From an uncultured Collinsella sp. (GTDB lineage Bacteria > Actinomycetota > Coriobacteriia > Coriobacteriales > Coriobacteriaceae): a stretch of 8,992 nucleotides of DNA. The first letter of the stretch is position 1, and each line of letters starts with the position of its first letter. Location of the stretch: contig CABUUE010000055.1 of the NCBI GenBank assembly GCA_902494685.1, positions 1 to 8,992 on the forward strand. Reading direction: 5' to 3'. Below are positions 1 through 6,494 of this stretch, piece after piece. Made by a program: the position numbers and the translations under genes. Below the pieces are notes generated by a model. The model saw nothing but the letters and a program-made list of their open reading frames with translations. It was not told the DNA's origin and did no database searches.

Positions 1-515
1 AGACCGCAGATAATGATGATGGTGATGATGATCACATTGGTCTGACCGTCACCCAATAGTGCGTGGCCCCACTCGATGGTACGCAGGCCCTCAATGGCTG
101 TGGTGACCGTGACCGCGGGGGTGAGGATGCCGTCGGCGAGCAGCGCCGCGCCGCCGATCATGGCGGGAAGGATCAGCCACGGTGCCACCTTGCGCACCAG
201 GCTAAACAGGGCGAAGATGCCGCCCTCGTTGTGGTTATCGGCCTTCATGGCGATAACCACGTACTTGACCGTGGTCACGAGCGTCATGGTCCAGATGACG
301 AGCGAAAGCGCGCCCAGGATCATGTCCTCGCTGACGGTGCCGATGCCGCCGTTGTTGGCGACAATTGATTTCATGGTGTACATGGGGCTCGTGCCGATGT
401 CGCCGTATACGACGCCGAGCGTAACGAGCAGCATGCCAGCGGAGAGGGGAATGGCTCCATGCCCGCCTTGACCACGCTGGTCTTGGGGGCTTGCCTCCAG
501 TTTGTTGTGTGCCAC
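1..515 (-). CDS. kup: Kup-family low-affinity potassium transporter, N-terminal part
   Basis: Membrane protein that takes up K+, probably with H+ (family knowledge). Only the first 171 codons are visible; the rest lies beyond the left edge, since Kup proteins usually exceed 600 residues. Visible family hallmarks are GVVYGDIGTSPMYT (about residues 34-47, end of TM1), a second membrane segment followed by KYVVIAMKADNHNEGG (84-99), and LLADGILTPAVTV (125-137). The start is taken as GTG at 515, because AAGGGAG lies five bases upstream of it. An in-frame ATG at 533 has no ribosome binding site. The gene reads away from the EamA gene and is separated from it by a perfect palindrome, so it probably has its own promoter; TATAAA (577 down to 572) is a possible -10. 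The 5' leader is too short for a c-di-AMP riboswitch. Family assignment is secure. Confidence 0.93.
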   Translation of the reverse strand, partial: MAHNKLEASPQDQRGQGGHGAIPLSAGMLLVTLGVVYGDIGTSPMYTMKSIVANNGGIGTVSEDMILGALSLVIWTMTLVTTVKYVVIAMKADNHNEGGIFALFSLVRKVAPWLILPAMIGGAALLADGILTPAVTVTTAIEGLRTIEWGHALLGDGQTNVIIITIIIICG

Positions 516-540
516 GTGGACTCCCTTGGACATCCGGTTG

Positions 541-555
541 TCTGTCTAGGACAGA
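541..555. promoter_or_regulatory. Short inverted repeat before kup
   Basis: TCTGTC-TAG-GACAGA is a perfect 6-bp inverted repeat with a 3-base spacer, lying between the possible -10 of kup (572-577) and its start codon. It could be an operator or a small leader hairpin. No known regulator site is recognised. Confidence 0.3.
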
Positions 556-611
556 TAACCTTTATGCCGTCTTTATACAAGAGCAGTTTGGCACATCACG
601 TTATTTTAGAC

Positions 612-635
612 AATAATCCCCAGCTGGGGATTATT
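612..635. terminator. Perfect 24-bp palindrome between the EamA gene and kup
   Basis: All 24 bases are self-complementary: arms AATAATCCCC and GGGGATTATT around AGCT. It lies 35 bases past the EamA stop codon and about 80 bases before the kup start, both on the minus strand. A GC core with A/T outer arms fits a terminator for the EamA transcript, with the U-rich run partly inside the stem. A perfect palindrome of this length could equally be a dimeric regulator site for kup. Confidence 0.55.
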
Positions 636-669
636 TATGTACGTAGGTAGCATTTCAAAACAGGGGCTT

Positions 670-1581
670 TTAAGCACGCACTGTCTGGGCGATGCCAGCC
701 TTGGCGCTTGCGCGTTTGCCGGCGAGTTCGCAAAAAATCGCGCCGCCGATGATAAGCGCGGCGCCCATCAGGCGGACCGGTGTTATGGCTTCGCCTAAAA
801 GAACGGCGGAGAACACGACGGCCGAAAGCGGCTCGAGGTAGCCGACGACCGCAACGGTCTGGACGGGCAGCTTGGCGACGGCACTAAAGTAGAGCAGGCA
901 ACCGATGCCGGTGTTGACGACGCCGAGCATGACGACGGCGCGCCAATCAATATTGGCGGCGACGCCGGCGGACAGGAATGAGGGGGCGCCCTGCGTGATG
1001 AGCGTGAGGACCAGCGCGGTCACAAAGGCTGCGCTCACCTGGAGCGCGGAGTTCTCAAGGCCTTCGATGTGTGGCGCACCCTTGCTGGCGATGACCATCA
1101 GCGCATAGCAAAATGCCGAGGCGATTCCGCAGGCGATACCAGCAATGGGCATATTGCCGCCTAGACCTTGTGCCGCAATGAGAAAAGCACCGCAGGCGAC
1201 GGCGATAAAGCCGGCGATTTTGCCGCCGGTCAGCTTTTCGCCAAAGATGAGCGGGGAGAGCGCCATGACAATGATGGGGCCGCAGTAGTACAGCAGCGAG
1301 GATACGCCGACGCCGATCGTCTGGTAGGCGCGGAACAGAAAAATCCAGCTAGCGCCCAGCGCGGCTCCCGAAAGGAGGAGGGCTGCGGCTTCGCGGGGGC
1401 GAGATGGCGCCTGCAACGTATGGCGTTGGGTGATGGCGAGGACGGTGACAAGCGAAAGTGCGCCCAAAAACGTGCGTAGTAGCACGATATCGGAGCTCGG
1501 CAGCGCGATGGCAGCGGCAATGATGCCGTTGGAGCCAAACAATAGCAATGCTGCTAAGTACGTAAACAGTCCGTTGTTCAT
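670..1581 (-). CDS. EamA/DMT-superfamily inner-membrane transporter
   Basis: A 303-residue integral membrane protein of the drug/metabolite transporter superfamily. The translation is almost wholly hydrophobic, with about ten membrane segments arranged as two EamA repeats. The first repeat starts at the N-terminus and includes a typical LLRTFLGAL stretch. The second contains GYLEPLSAVVFSAVLLGEAITPVRLMGAALIIGGAI near residues 243-280, the characteristic end of an EamA domain. Members export amino acids, purines or other small metabolites; the substrate cannot be read from the sequence. The start is ATG at 1581 with GAGGGG ten bases upstream. It is divergent from a LysR-type regulator across a 118-base gap containing a symmetrical operator-like repeat, the usual layout for a LysR-controlled efflux gene. 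Family is certain, substrate unknown. Confidence 0.93.
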   Translation of the reverse strand: MNNGLFTYLAALLLFGSNGIIAAAIALPSSDIVLLRTFLGALSLVTVLAITQRHTLQAPSRPREAAALLLSGAALGASWIFLFRAYQTIGVGVSSLLYYCGPIIVMALSPLIFGEKLTGGKIAGFIAVACGAFLIAAQGLGGNMPIAGIACGIASAFCYALMVIASKGAPHIEGLENSALQVSAAFVTALVLTLITQGAPSFLSAGVAANIDWRAVVMLGVVNTGIGCLLYFSAVAKLPVQTVAVVGYLEPLSAVVFSAVLLGEAITPVRLMGAALIIGGAIFCELAGKRASAKAGIAQTVRA

Positions 1582-1605
1582 GCGCTGACATCCCCTCTAT
1601 ATCCG

Positions 1606-1632
1606 AGCATGTTCACTATGGGTGAACTGGCT
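1606..1632. promoter_or_regulatory. LysR-type operator between the divergent genes
   Basis: AGC-N2-GTTCAC-N5-GTGAAC-N2-GCT is a perfect interrupted palindrome (core arms 1611-1616 and 1622-1627). It contains TCACTATGGGTGA, which fits the T-N11-A geometry of LysR-type binding sites. It lies 25-50 bases upstream of the EamA start and 22 bases upstream of a TATAAT serving the regulator gene. Control of both genes by the adjacent LysR protein is inferred from position. Confidence 0.65.
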
Positions 1633-1648
1633 TTAGAAGAAAAGCGAA

Positions 1649-1654
1649 TATAAT
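1649..1654 (+). promoter_or_regulatory. -10 element of the LysR-type regulator gene
   Basis: A perfect TATAAT lies 45 bases upstream of the GTG start of the regulator. No good -35 hexamer is seen at 16-18 bases; the expected position falls on or next to the right half of the operator at 1606-1632. Autoregulation is therefore plausible. Confidence 0.5.
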
Positions 1655-1699
1655 GCATGGCAAACATGACAAAAACTCATGCAAAGGTGGGGGTGTGCC

Positions 1700-2557
1700 G
1701 TGGAAACGAATATTCAAAAGATGCAGGTGCTGCTGGAGACGGTGCGCGCCGGCAGCTTTACGCGTGCTGCAGAGCGGCTGAACTATTCGCAGTCGGGCGT
1801 GAGCCGCATGGTGGGCGACCTTGAGGCGGACTGGGGTTTTAAGGTGCTTGACCGCAGCCGCGAGGGCGTAGTGCTTTCTGCCGACGGGCGGCAGGTCATG
1901 CCGGCAGTCGAGGCGCTCTGCGAGGAATTCACTCGCTTGCAGCGACGGGTGGATGAGATGCGTGGACTCATGCGCGGCAAAATCTGCATCGGTACGTTTT
2001 CGAGCGTGGCGACCCACGTGCTGCCGCCGGTGATTGCGCGCTTTCGCGCCGATCATCCGGATGTCGATTACGAGCTGTTGATGGGTGATTACTCCGAGAT
2101 TGAGCAATGGGTGGCGGAAGGCCGCTGCGACCTGGGCTTTATTCCGCGCGAGCCACGCGGCGCCGGCATGGCGTCGCGGCCGTTGGTGCAAGACGAGCTG
2201 ATGGCCGTGGTGCCAGCGGACTCCTCGCTTGCCACCGCGGAGGTCGTTTCCCTTGCCGATTTGGCTAACGAGCAATTTATTCTGCTGGAACGCGGTAGCG
2301 ACGACGAGATTACACCGCTGTTTCGCCGCGCGGGCCTGACGGTGCGTTCTAAACTGTCGACCTGGGATGACTATGCGATTATGGCTATGGTCGAGGATGG
2401 CCTGGGCGTGAGCATTCTTCCTGCGCTCATCTTGCGCCGCTGTCAGTTCGATGTTGCCGTGCGTCCGCTCGAGGGGCATCCCCATCGGCAGATCAATGCG
2501 ATATATCGTACGGCTGACGTTTCGCTTGCCGCCGCTCGATTCCTTGAATACCTCTAA
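1700..2557 (+). CDS. LysR-type transcriptional regulator
   Basis: A 285-residue LysR-family regulator. Residues 1-60 form the winged helix-turn-helix, with the characteristic SFTRAAERLNYSQSGVSRMVGDLE at about 19-42. The co-inducer-binding domain starts near residue 92 (GKICIGTFSSVATHVLPPVI) and reaches the C-terminus; DGLGVSILPALI is a typical conserved segment of this fold. The start is taken as GTG at 1700, because AAGGTGGGGG lies six bases upstream and the protein then has the usual LysR N-terminal length. An in-frame ATG at 1679 would add seven residues and has no ribosome binding site. It is divergent from the EamA transporter and probably controls it through the repeat at 1606-1632. The effector is unknown. 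Confidence 0.92.
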   Translation: METNIQKMQVLLETVRAGSFTRAAERLNYSQSGVSRMVGDLEADWGFKVLDRSREGVVLSADGRQVMPAVEALCEEFTRLQRRVDEMRGLMRGKICIGTFSSVATHVLPPVIARFRADHPDVDYELLMGDYSEIEQWVAEGRCDLGFIPREPRGAGMASRPLVQDELMAVVPADSSLATAEVVSLADLANEQFILLERGSDDEITPLFRRAGLTVRSKLSTWDDYAIMAMVEDGLGVSILPALILRRCQFDVAVRPLEGHPHRQINAIYRTADVSLAAARFLEYL

Positions 2558-2616
2558 ACGTGTGCACGCCATTGTCCGCTTTGGGCAAATCTCGGAGCTC
2601 GGTACGTTTTCTTATG

Positions 2617-2701
2617 AAATTGAACTTTCGAATGAGGCGCCGCGTTATACTGCTGCCTAAATTGAACCCTGGTTCAATTCGTGTTCTATAAATTGAACTT
2701 T
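2617..2701 (+). promoter_or_regulatory. Promoter with ATTGAAC operator array before the HTH-aminotransferase gene
   Basis: Four copies of one heptamer occur in 85 bases. AAATTGAACTTT is present twice as an exact direct repeat (2617-2628 and 2690-2701). Between them AATTGAACC-CT-GGTTCAATT forms a perfect inverted repeat (2660-2679). Starts of the direct copies (2619, 2661, 2692) are 42 and 31 bases apart, close to whole helical turns. A -10-like TATACT lies at 2646-2651, with the first copy near the -35 region and the palindrome near the predicted transcription start; a second A/T-rich TATAAA at 2687-2692 is possible. The exact promoter hexamers are uncertain because spacings deviate from 17 bases. 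The simplest reading is an operator bound by the HTH domain of the gene it precedes. Confidence 0.65.
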
Positions 2702-2719
2702 GCCAGCAAGGAGGTTCTA

Positions 2720-4240
2720 GTGGCCCAAGAGACGTTTAGCGATCGCCTGCGACAGGCTATGTCCGATCGCGATGTTCGCCAGTCGGACGTAATCCGCGCA
2801 TCGGAGATGCTCGGCAAAAAACTCGGCAAGAGTCAGATGAGCCAATATGTGAGCGGCAAGACGATTCCGCGGCGCGATGTGGCAGAGCTGCTCGCCCGTA
2901 TTTTGGAGGTCGATGTTTCCTGGCTGCTCGCCAGTGACGCCGATCAAGTCGAGACGTCCTCGTCCCATAACGTTGCCAAATCCGAACCTAGTCTCTCAGC
3001 TCAAATTCCAAGGAGCACCACCATGCGTACTTTTTCTAAATCCACCAAGCTCGATAACGTCCTGTATGACGTGCGCGGTCCCGTCGTCGACGAGGCTGCC
3101 CGTATGGAGGACGAGGGCGAGCGCATCCTCAAGCTCAATATCGGCAACCCGGCGCCCTTCGGTTTTCGCACGCCCGACGAGGTTATCAAGGACATGCGCC
3201 AGCAGCTGCCCGACTGCGAAGGCTATTCCAATTCGCGCGGCCTGTTCTCTGCGCGCAAGGCGATCATGCAGTATTCGCAGATCAAGGGCCTGCCCAATGT
3301 TCAGATGGAGCATATCTACACGGGCAACGGCGTGTCCGAACTCATTCAGCTTTCGATGAACGCTCTGCTCGACAATGGCGACGAGATTTTGATCCCCAGC
3401 CCCGACTATCCGCTCTGGACGGCGTGCGCAACCCTCGCCGGCGGTCATCCCGTGCACTATCTATGCGATGAGCAGGCGGATTGGTATCCCGACCTGGAGG
3501 ATATGGAGTCCAAGATCACGAGCGCGACCAAGGCCCTCGTCATCATCAACCCCAACAACCCCACGGGCTCGGTCTACCCGCGCGAGGTGCTCGAGGGCAT
3601 CGTCGAGGTTGCGCGCAGGCATCAGCTGATGATCTTTGCCGATGAGATCTACGACCGTCTGTGCATGGACGGCTACGAGCACGTCTCGATTGCCTCGCTC
3701 GCTCCCGATCTGCCCTGCGTTACCTTTAGCGGCCTTTCCAAGTCGCACATGATCGCGGGCTATCGTATTGGCTGGATGGTGCTTTCGGGCAACCAGCGCT
3801 GCATGAACGACTTCATTATGGGTATCAACATGCTCTCTAACATGCGCCTGTGCTCCAACGTGCCGGCCCAGTCGATCGTCCAGACGGCGCTCGGTGGCCA
3901 TCAGTCGGTCAACGACTACATCCGTCCCGGCGGTCGTGTCTACGAGCAGCGCAACTTTGTGTATGAGGCACTCAACAAGATCGATGGCATCTCGGTGGTC
4001 AAGCCGCGCGCGGCGTTCTATATCTTCCCCAAGATGGATGTTAAGAAGTTCAACATCACCGATGACGAGCAGTTTGCCCTCGACCTGCTGCACGAGAAGA
4101 AGATTCTGATCACGCGCGGCGGCGGCTTTAACTGGGCCGAGCCCGATCACTTCCGCATCGTGTACCTGCCGCGCATGGAAGTGCTCAAAGAGTCGCTCGA
4201 AGACCTCGCCGACTTCTTCGATCACTACCGCCAGGCGTAG
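2720..4240 (+). CDS. alaA: Fusion of XRE-type HTH domain and AlaA-like PLP aminotransferase
   Basis: A 506-residue two-domain protein. Residues 5-72 are a Cro/CI-type helix-turn-helix (recognition region KSQMSQYVSGKTIPRRDV), followed by a polar Ser-rich linker to about 100. Residues 102-506 are a complete fold-type I aminotransferase closely resembling E. coli AlaA (glutamate + pyruvate to 2-oxoglutarate + alanine), with the same length of 405. Visible motifs are LKLNIGNPAPFGF, NPNNPTG (277-283), ADEIYD, the Schiff-base lysine in SGLSKS (K341; K240 counted from the internal ATG, as in AlaA) and the substrate arginine in FRIVYLP (about R479). The start is GTG 2720, with AAGGAGG five bases upstream; an in-frame GTG at 2681 has no such site. 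An ATG at 3023, exactly where AlaA proteins begin, has its own AAGGAG. HTH-aminotransferase fusions of this kind are known in actinobacteria; DNA binding and regulation here are inferred. Confidence 0.93.
   Translation: MAQETFSDRLRQAMSDRDVRQSDVIRASEMLGKKLGKSQMSQYVSGKTIPRRDVAELLARILEVDVSWLLASDADQVETSSSHNVAKSEPSLSAQIPRSTTMRTFSKSTKLDNVLYDVRGPVVDEAARMEDEGERILKLNIGNPAPFGFRTPDEVIKDMRQQLPDCEGYSNSRGLFSARKAIMQYSQIKGLPNVQMEHIYTGNGVSELIQLSMNALLDNGDEILIPSPDYPLWTACATLAGGHPVHYLCDEQADWYPDLEDMESKITSATKALVIINPNNPTGSVYPREVLEGIVEVARRHQLMIFADEIYDRLCMDGYEHVSIASLAPDLPCVTFSGLSKSHMIAGYRIGWMVLSGNQRCMNDFIMGINMLSNMRLCSNVPAQSIVQTALGGHQSVNDYIRPGGRVYEQRNFVYEALNKIDGISVVKPRAAFYIFPKMDVKKFNITDDEQFALDLLHEKKILITRGGGFNWAEPDHFRIVYLPRMEVLKESLEDLADFFDHYRQA
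3010..3025 (+). promoter_or_regulatory. Internal ribosome binding site and ATG for the aminotransferase domain alone
   Basis: AAGGAG (3010-3015), seven bases, then ATG (3023-3025), in frame with the fusion gene and placed exactly at the linker-enzyme junction. Starting here gives a 405-residue protein matching stand-alone AlaA. It is either a functional second start yielding an enzyme-only form, or a remnant of the unfused ancestor. Confidence 0.6.
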
Positions 4241-4263
4241 GGGATAGAAGTTCCGCACTATGA

Positions 4264-4299
4264 AAAGCTCCCTGCAGTTGTTTTGCTGCAGGGAGCTTT
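4264..4299. terminator. Bidirectional intrinsic terminator between convergent genes
   Basis: A perfect 14-bp stem, AAAGCTCCCTGCAG paired with CTGCAGGGAGCTTT, with an 8-base loop. It lies 24 bases after the aminotransferase stop and 16 bases after the deformylase stop on the other strand. The outer A/T pairs supply the T-run in both directions (CTTTCTT on plus, CTTTTC on minus). Confidence 0.9.
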
Positions 4300-4314
4300 C
4301 TTGAATCGGCGGAA

Positions 4315-4725
4315 CTAAATAACGATTCCGTTGCAGTGGTCGATTTCGTGCTGGATGATCTCGGCGGTGTAGCCCGAGAAGTTTTTGATGCGGCGGACAA
4401 AGTTCTCGTCCAAATACTCAACCTTAATGCGGCGATAGCGGGTACAGAGGCGCTCGCCGGTCAGCGAGAGGCATCCTTCGCTCGTTTGATAGGCATTGAC
4501 CTGCTCAAGAATTTGAGGGTTGTACATCAGGAGTGTCCTGTTGCCGTCCTTTACGCAGATGATGCGTTTGCGCACGCCGATCATGTTGGCAGCGAGACCC
4601 ACGCACTCGTGCTCATGCTCGTGGAAAGTATCCAGGAGGTCTTGCCCGATCACGGCGTCGCCGGGTCCCGCGTCTTCGGAAGGCAGGCGTAAAAAGAACT
4701 CGGATTTCATGATGGGCTTAATCAT
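4315..4725 (-). CDS. def: Peptide deformylase, short form
   Basis: A 136-residue zinc/iron hydrolase that removes the formyl group from N-terminal fMet of new proteins. Motif 2 EGCLS (83-87, metal ligand C85) and motif 3 QHEIDH (125-130, ligands H126 and H130, catalytic E127) are intact. Motif 1 reads GLAANM (43-48): the glutamine of the usual GLAAxQ is methionine. This appears to be a feature of a compact deformylase-like subfamily with GxAANMIG, recalled from family knowledge rather than checked. The protein ends six residues after HEIDH and lacks the C-terminal helix of longer enzymes such as the 169-residue E. coli Def. The start is ATG 4725 with GAGGAG six bases upstream; upstream in-frame codons code for non-conserved sequence. 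It is not next to fmt, so it may be an additional deformylase rather than the main one. Confidence 0.88.
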   Translation of the reverse strand: MIKPIMKSEFFLRLPSEDAGPGDAVIGQDLLDTFHEHEHECVGLAANMIGVRKRIICVKDGNRTLLMYNPQILEQVNAYQTSEGCLSLTGERLCTRYRRIKVEYLDENFVRRIKNFSGYTAEIIQHEIDHCNGIVI

Positions 4726-4929
4726 GGCGGGCTCCTCATGTCTCATGCTTTCGTGGACTTTTAATAATAGCGCGGAAGGAAAGCTATGCGTCCGCGTTAC
4801 AATCTTACGACGTTGGACCATGTTGCCAGATTCGTCGTGTACGGCGTCTGGTGTAAGTCTAGGGCTCATTTTCGCCCTGGACTGTTCCTCTGGGGCGATG
4901 CGATTGTCGTTCTAAGAGGAAGGAATTTC
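4726..4929. other. Divergent intergenic region between def and the MFS gene
   Basis: These 204 bases must hold both promoters, though no convincing -35/-10 pair stands out. For def, TATTAT (4769 down to 4764, minus strand) is a possible -10. On the plus strand two inverted repeats would lie in a leader RNA: ACGACG (4807-4812) with CGTCGT (4833-4838), and AGGGC (4861-4865) with GCCCT (4874-4878) around an 8-base loop. The reading frame of the MFS gene is open back to an ATG at 4786 that has a GGAAGGA site five bases upstream. Confidence 0.45.
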
Positions 4930-6342
4930 ATGGGGACCAAATCCCAAAAGCAAACTCAATCACCGTCGACAGCCTCGGCGATTCTCGTCGTAATGTATAT
5001 CGCAGCCTTTGTTGCCGCGTTTAACGAGAACATCATTAACGTGGCGTTGCACGACATTATGGCGGCCTTTTCGGTGAGTGCCACCACGGCGCAGTGGCTC
5101 GTTTCGGGCTACATGATCGCGACGTCGATCTTTACGGCCATCATGGCCTTCCTGTCCGGCCGTTTCTCGACGCGCAAGCTGCTGTTTTTCGCATGCGGAT
5201 GCATGGTCGCCGGCGAAGTCCTGTGCCTGGTCGCTCCGTCGTTTAGCGTTTTGCTGCCAAGTCGTATTTTGCAGGCTGCGGGATCGGGCATCTTGTTCCC
5301 GCTCATGATGAACGTGGTGCTGTCATGCGCTCCCCGCGAGAAGCTCGGCCTGTATCTGAGCCTGGGCGGTGCCTGCATTACGCTGGGGCCGGCGTTTGGA
5401 CCCGTGATCAGCGGTCTTATGTGTACGTTGTTTGGCTGGAGGGCGGTGTTCGTAGTGCCGCTGGTGGGCGGCATTGTGGTCGCTGTGGCGGGCGCAAAGC
5501 TTGTTCAGAATGTTGGAGAGCGCTCGAACACCACGCTTGATATTCTGTCGGTTGTTTTGCTCGCCGCCGGCATTACGGCATTTGTGTATTCCGTAGGCGA
5601 GTTCTCGACCAATCTGATTGCCGGCATCGTGGCGCTGTTCGCCGCCATTGTGCTGCTCGGCCTGTTTGCGGCCCGTCAGCTCAAGCTCGAGCATCCGGTG
5701 CTTAACGTGCGTCCCATGGCGAGCGTTCGTTTTTGGCCTGCGTGCCTGCTTGTGGTGGTGTCGATGATGACGACGTTCTCAATGAGCGTTTTGTTGCCGC
5801 TCTATTTTGAGGGCGCATACGGAATGACCGCACTTGTTGCGGGCTTGCTCATTTTGCCGGCGATTGCCTGCAACGCCGTGACCTCGATTGTGGGCGGACG
5901 CGTGATGGACGCCCGTGGCGCATGGCCGCTGCTGCCGGTCGGCTTTGCCCTGATTGCCGTGGGACAGACTGCCATCTCGATGACGGCGGCAAGCATGAAC
6001 ATCGGCGTCGTCGTTGCGCTGACTGTTGTGGTGTATGCCGGAGTCGGTTTGGTGCTGAGCCCCTCGCAAACGGCTGGTTTGGAGACGCTGCCTGCCGCTG
6101 AACATCCTCACGGAACGGCATTGCTTAACACGTGGAACATGATTGCCGCATCGTTTGGCCCGTCGCTGTTTATCGGTCTGCTCTCGAGTTCTGCGGCGAC
6201 TGCCGGTGCCGCTGGCGCTGCGACGGACGTTGCCCAGGCGATTGGATTTTCAGCTGCCGTGCGTGTGGCGGCTGTAATTGCCGTGGTCGGGTTCGTGGTG
6301 TCGCTGGTGTACGCTCGTCGCGAGTCGCACATGTTGCATTAA
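4930..6342 (+). CDS. MFS transporter, DHA2-like drug:H+ antiporter
   Basis: A 470-residue major facilitator protein whose length and hydrophobic segments fit the 14-helix DHA2 group, which exports drugs and other small molecules in exchange for protons. Features are a short polar N-terminus (1-16), TM1 with FNENIINVALHDIMAAF (a variant of the DHA2 motif D region), the TM2-3 loop LSGRFSTRKLL (motif A), RILQAAGSGILFPLMMNVV, and GGACITLGPAFGPVISG (146-162), the antiporter motif C. The start is ATG 4930 with GAGGAAGGA a few bases upstream, giving a normal N-terminal length; an in-frame ATG at 4786 would add 48 residues. No terminator is recognised after the stop, so read-through into the next gene 152 bases downstream is possible. 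The substrate cannot be predicted. Confidence 0.92.
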   Translation: MGTKSQKQTQSPSTASAILVVMYIAAFVAAFNENIINVALHDIMAAFSVSATTAQWLVSGYMIATSIFTAIMAFLSGRFSTRKLLFFACGCMVAGEVLCLVAPSFSVLLPSRILQAAGSGILFPLMMNVVLSCAPREKLGLYLSLGGACITLGPAFGPVISGLMCTLFGWRAVFVVPLVGGIVVAVAGAKLVQNVGERSNTTLDILSVVLLAAGITAFVYSVGEFSTNLIAGIVALFAAIVLLGLFAARQLKLEHPVLNVRPMASVRFWPACLLVVVSMMTTFSMSVLLPLYFEGAYGMTALVAGLLILPAIACNAVTSIVGGRVMDARGAWPLLPVGFALIAVGQTAISMTAASMNIGVVVALTVVVYAGVGLVLSPSQTAGLETLPAAEHPHGTALLNTWNMIAASFGPSLFIGLLSSSAATAGAAGAATDVAQAIGFSAAVRVAAVIAVVGFVVSLVYARRESHMLH

Positions 6343-6426
6343 TGTGTGCACATAGATTCTGCAGCTAGATTGGATGGCGACACCATAAACTAATGGACGT
6401 TTTGCCGAGAGGCATGAATGTTTAAA

Positions 6427-6480
6427 GCGCAAAGAGTGCGCGACGGGCCCCGCGAATGGGGCGATGATGCCCGAGAGGGC
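6427..6480 (+). promoter_or_regulatory. Structured 5' leader of the RGG-protein gene
   Basis: Three small hairpins follow one another immediately before the ribosome binding site: GCGC with GCGC around 7 bases (6427-6441), GCCCC with GGGGC around GCGAAT (6447-6462), and GCCC-GAGA-GGGC (6469-6480). The last has a GNRA-type tetraloop and ends five bases before AAGGAG (6485-6490). No known riboswitch is recognised. A role in controlling translation of the following protein is an inference. Confidence 0.4.
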
Positions 6481-6494
6481 CAAGAAGGAGTCTC

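Noticed and set aside
534..611. c-di-AMP (ydaO) riboswitch before kup
   Set aside because: Such riboswitches occur before potassium transporters, but fewer than 100 bases separate the palindrome from the start and no conserved core is visible.
1616..2572. 318-codon open frame on the minus strand
   Set aside because: It lies opposite the LysR gene, is rich in His, Arg and Ala without any domain, and is an antisense shadow of GC-rich codons.
3461..4258. 265-codon open frame on the minus strand
   Set aside because: It is antisense to the conserved aminotransferase domain and shows no recognisable motif or ribosome binding site.
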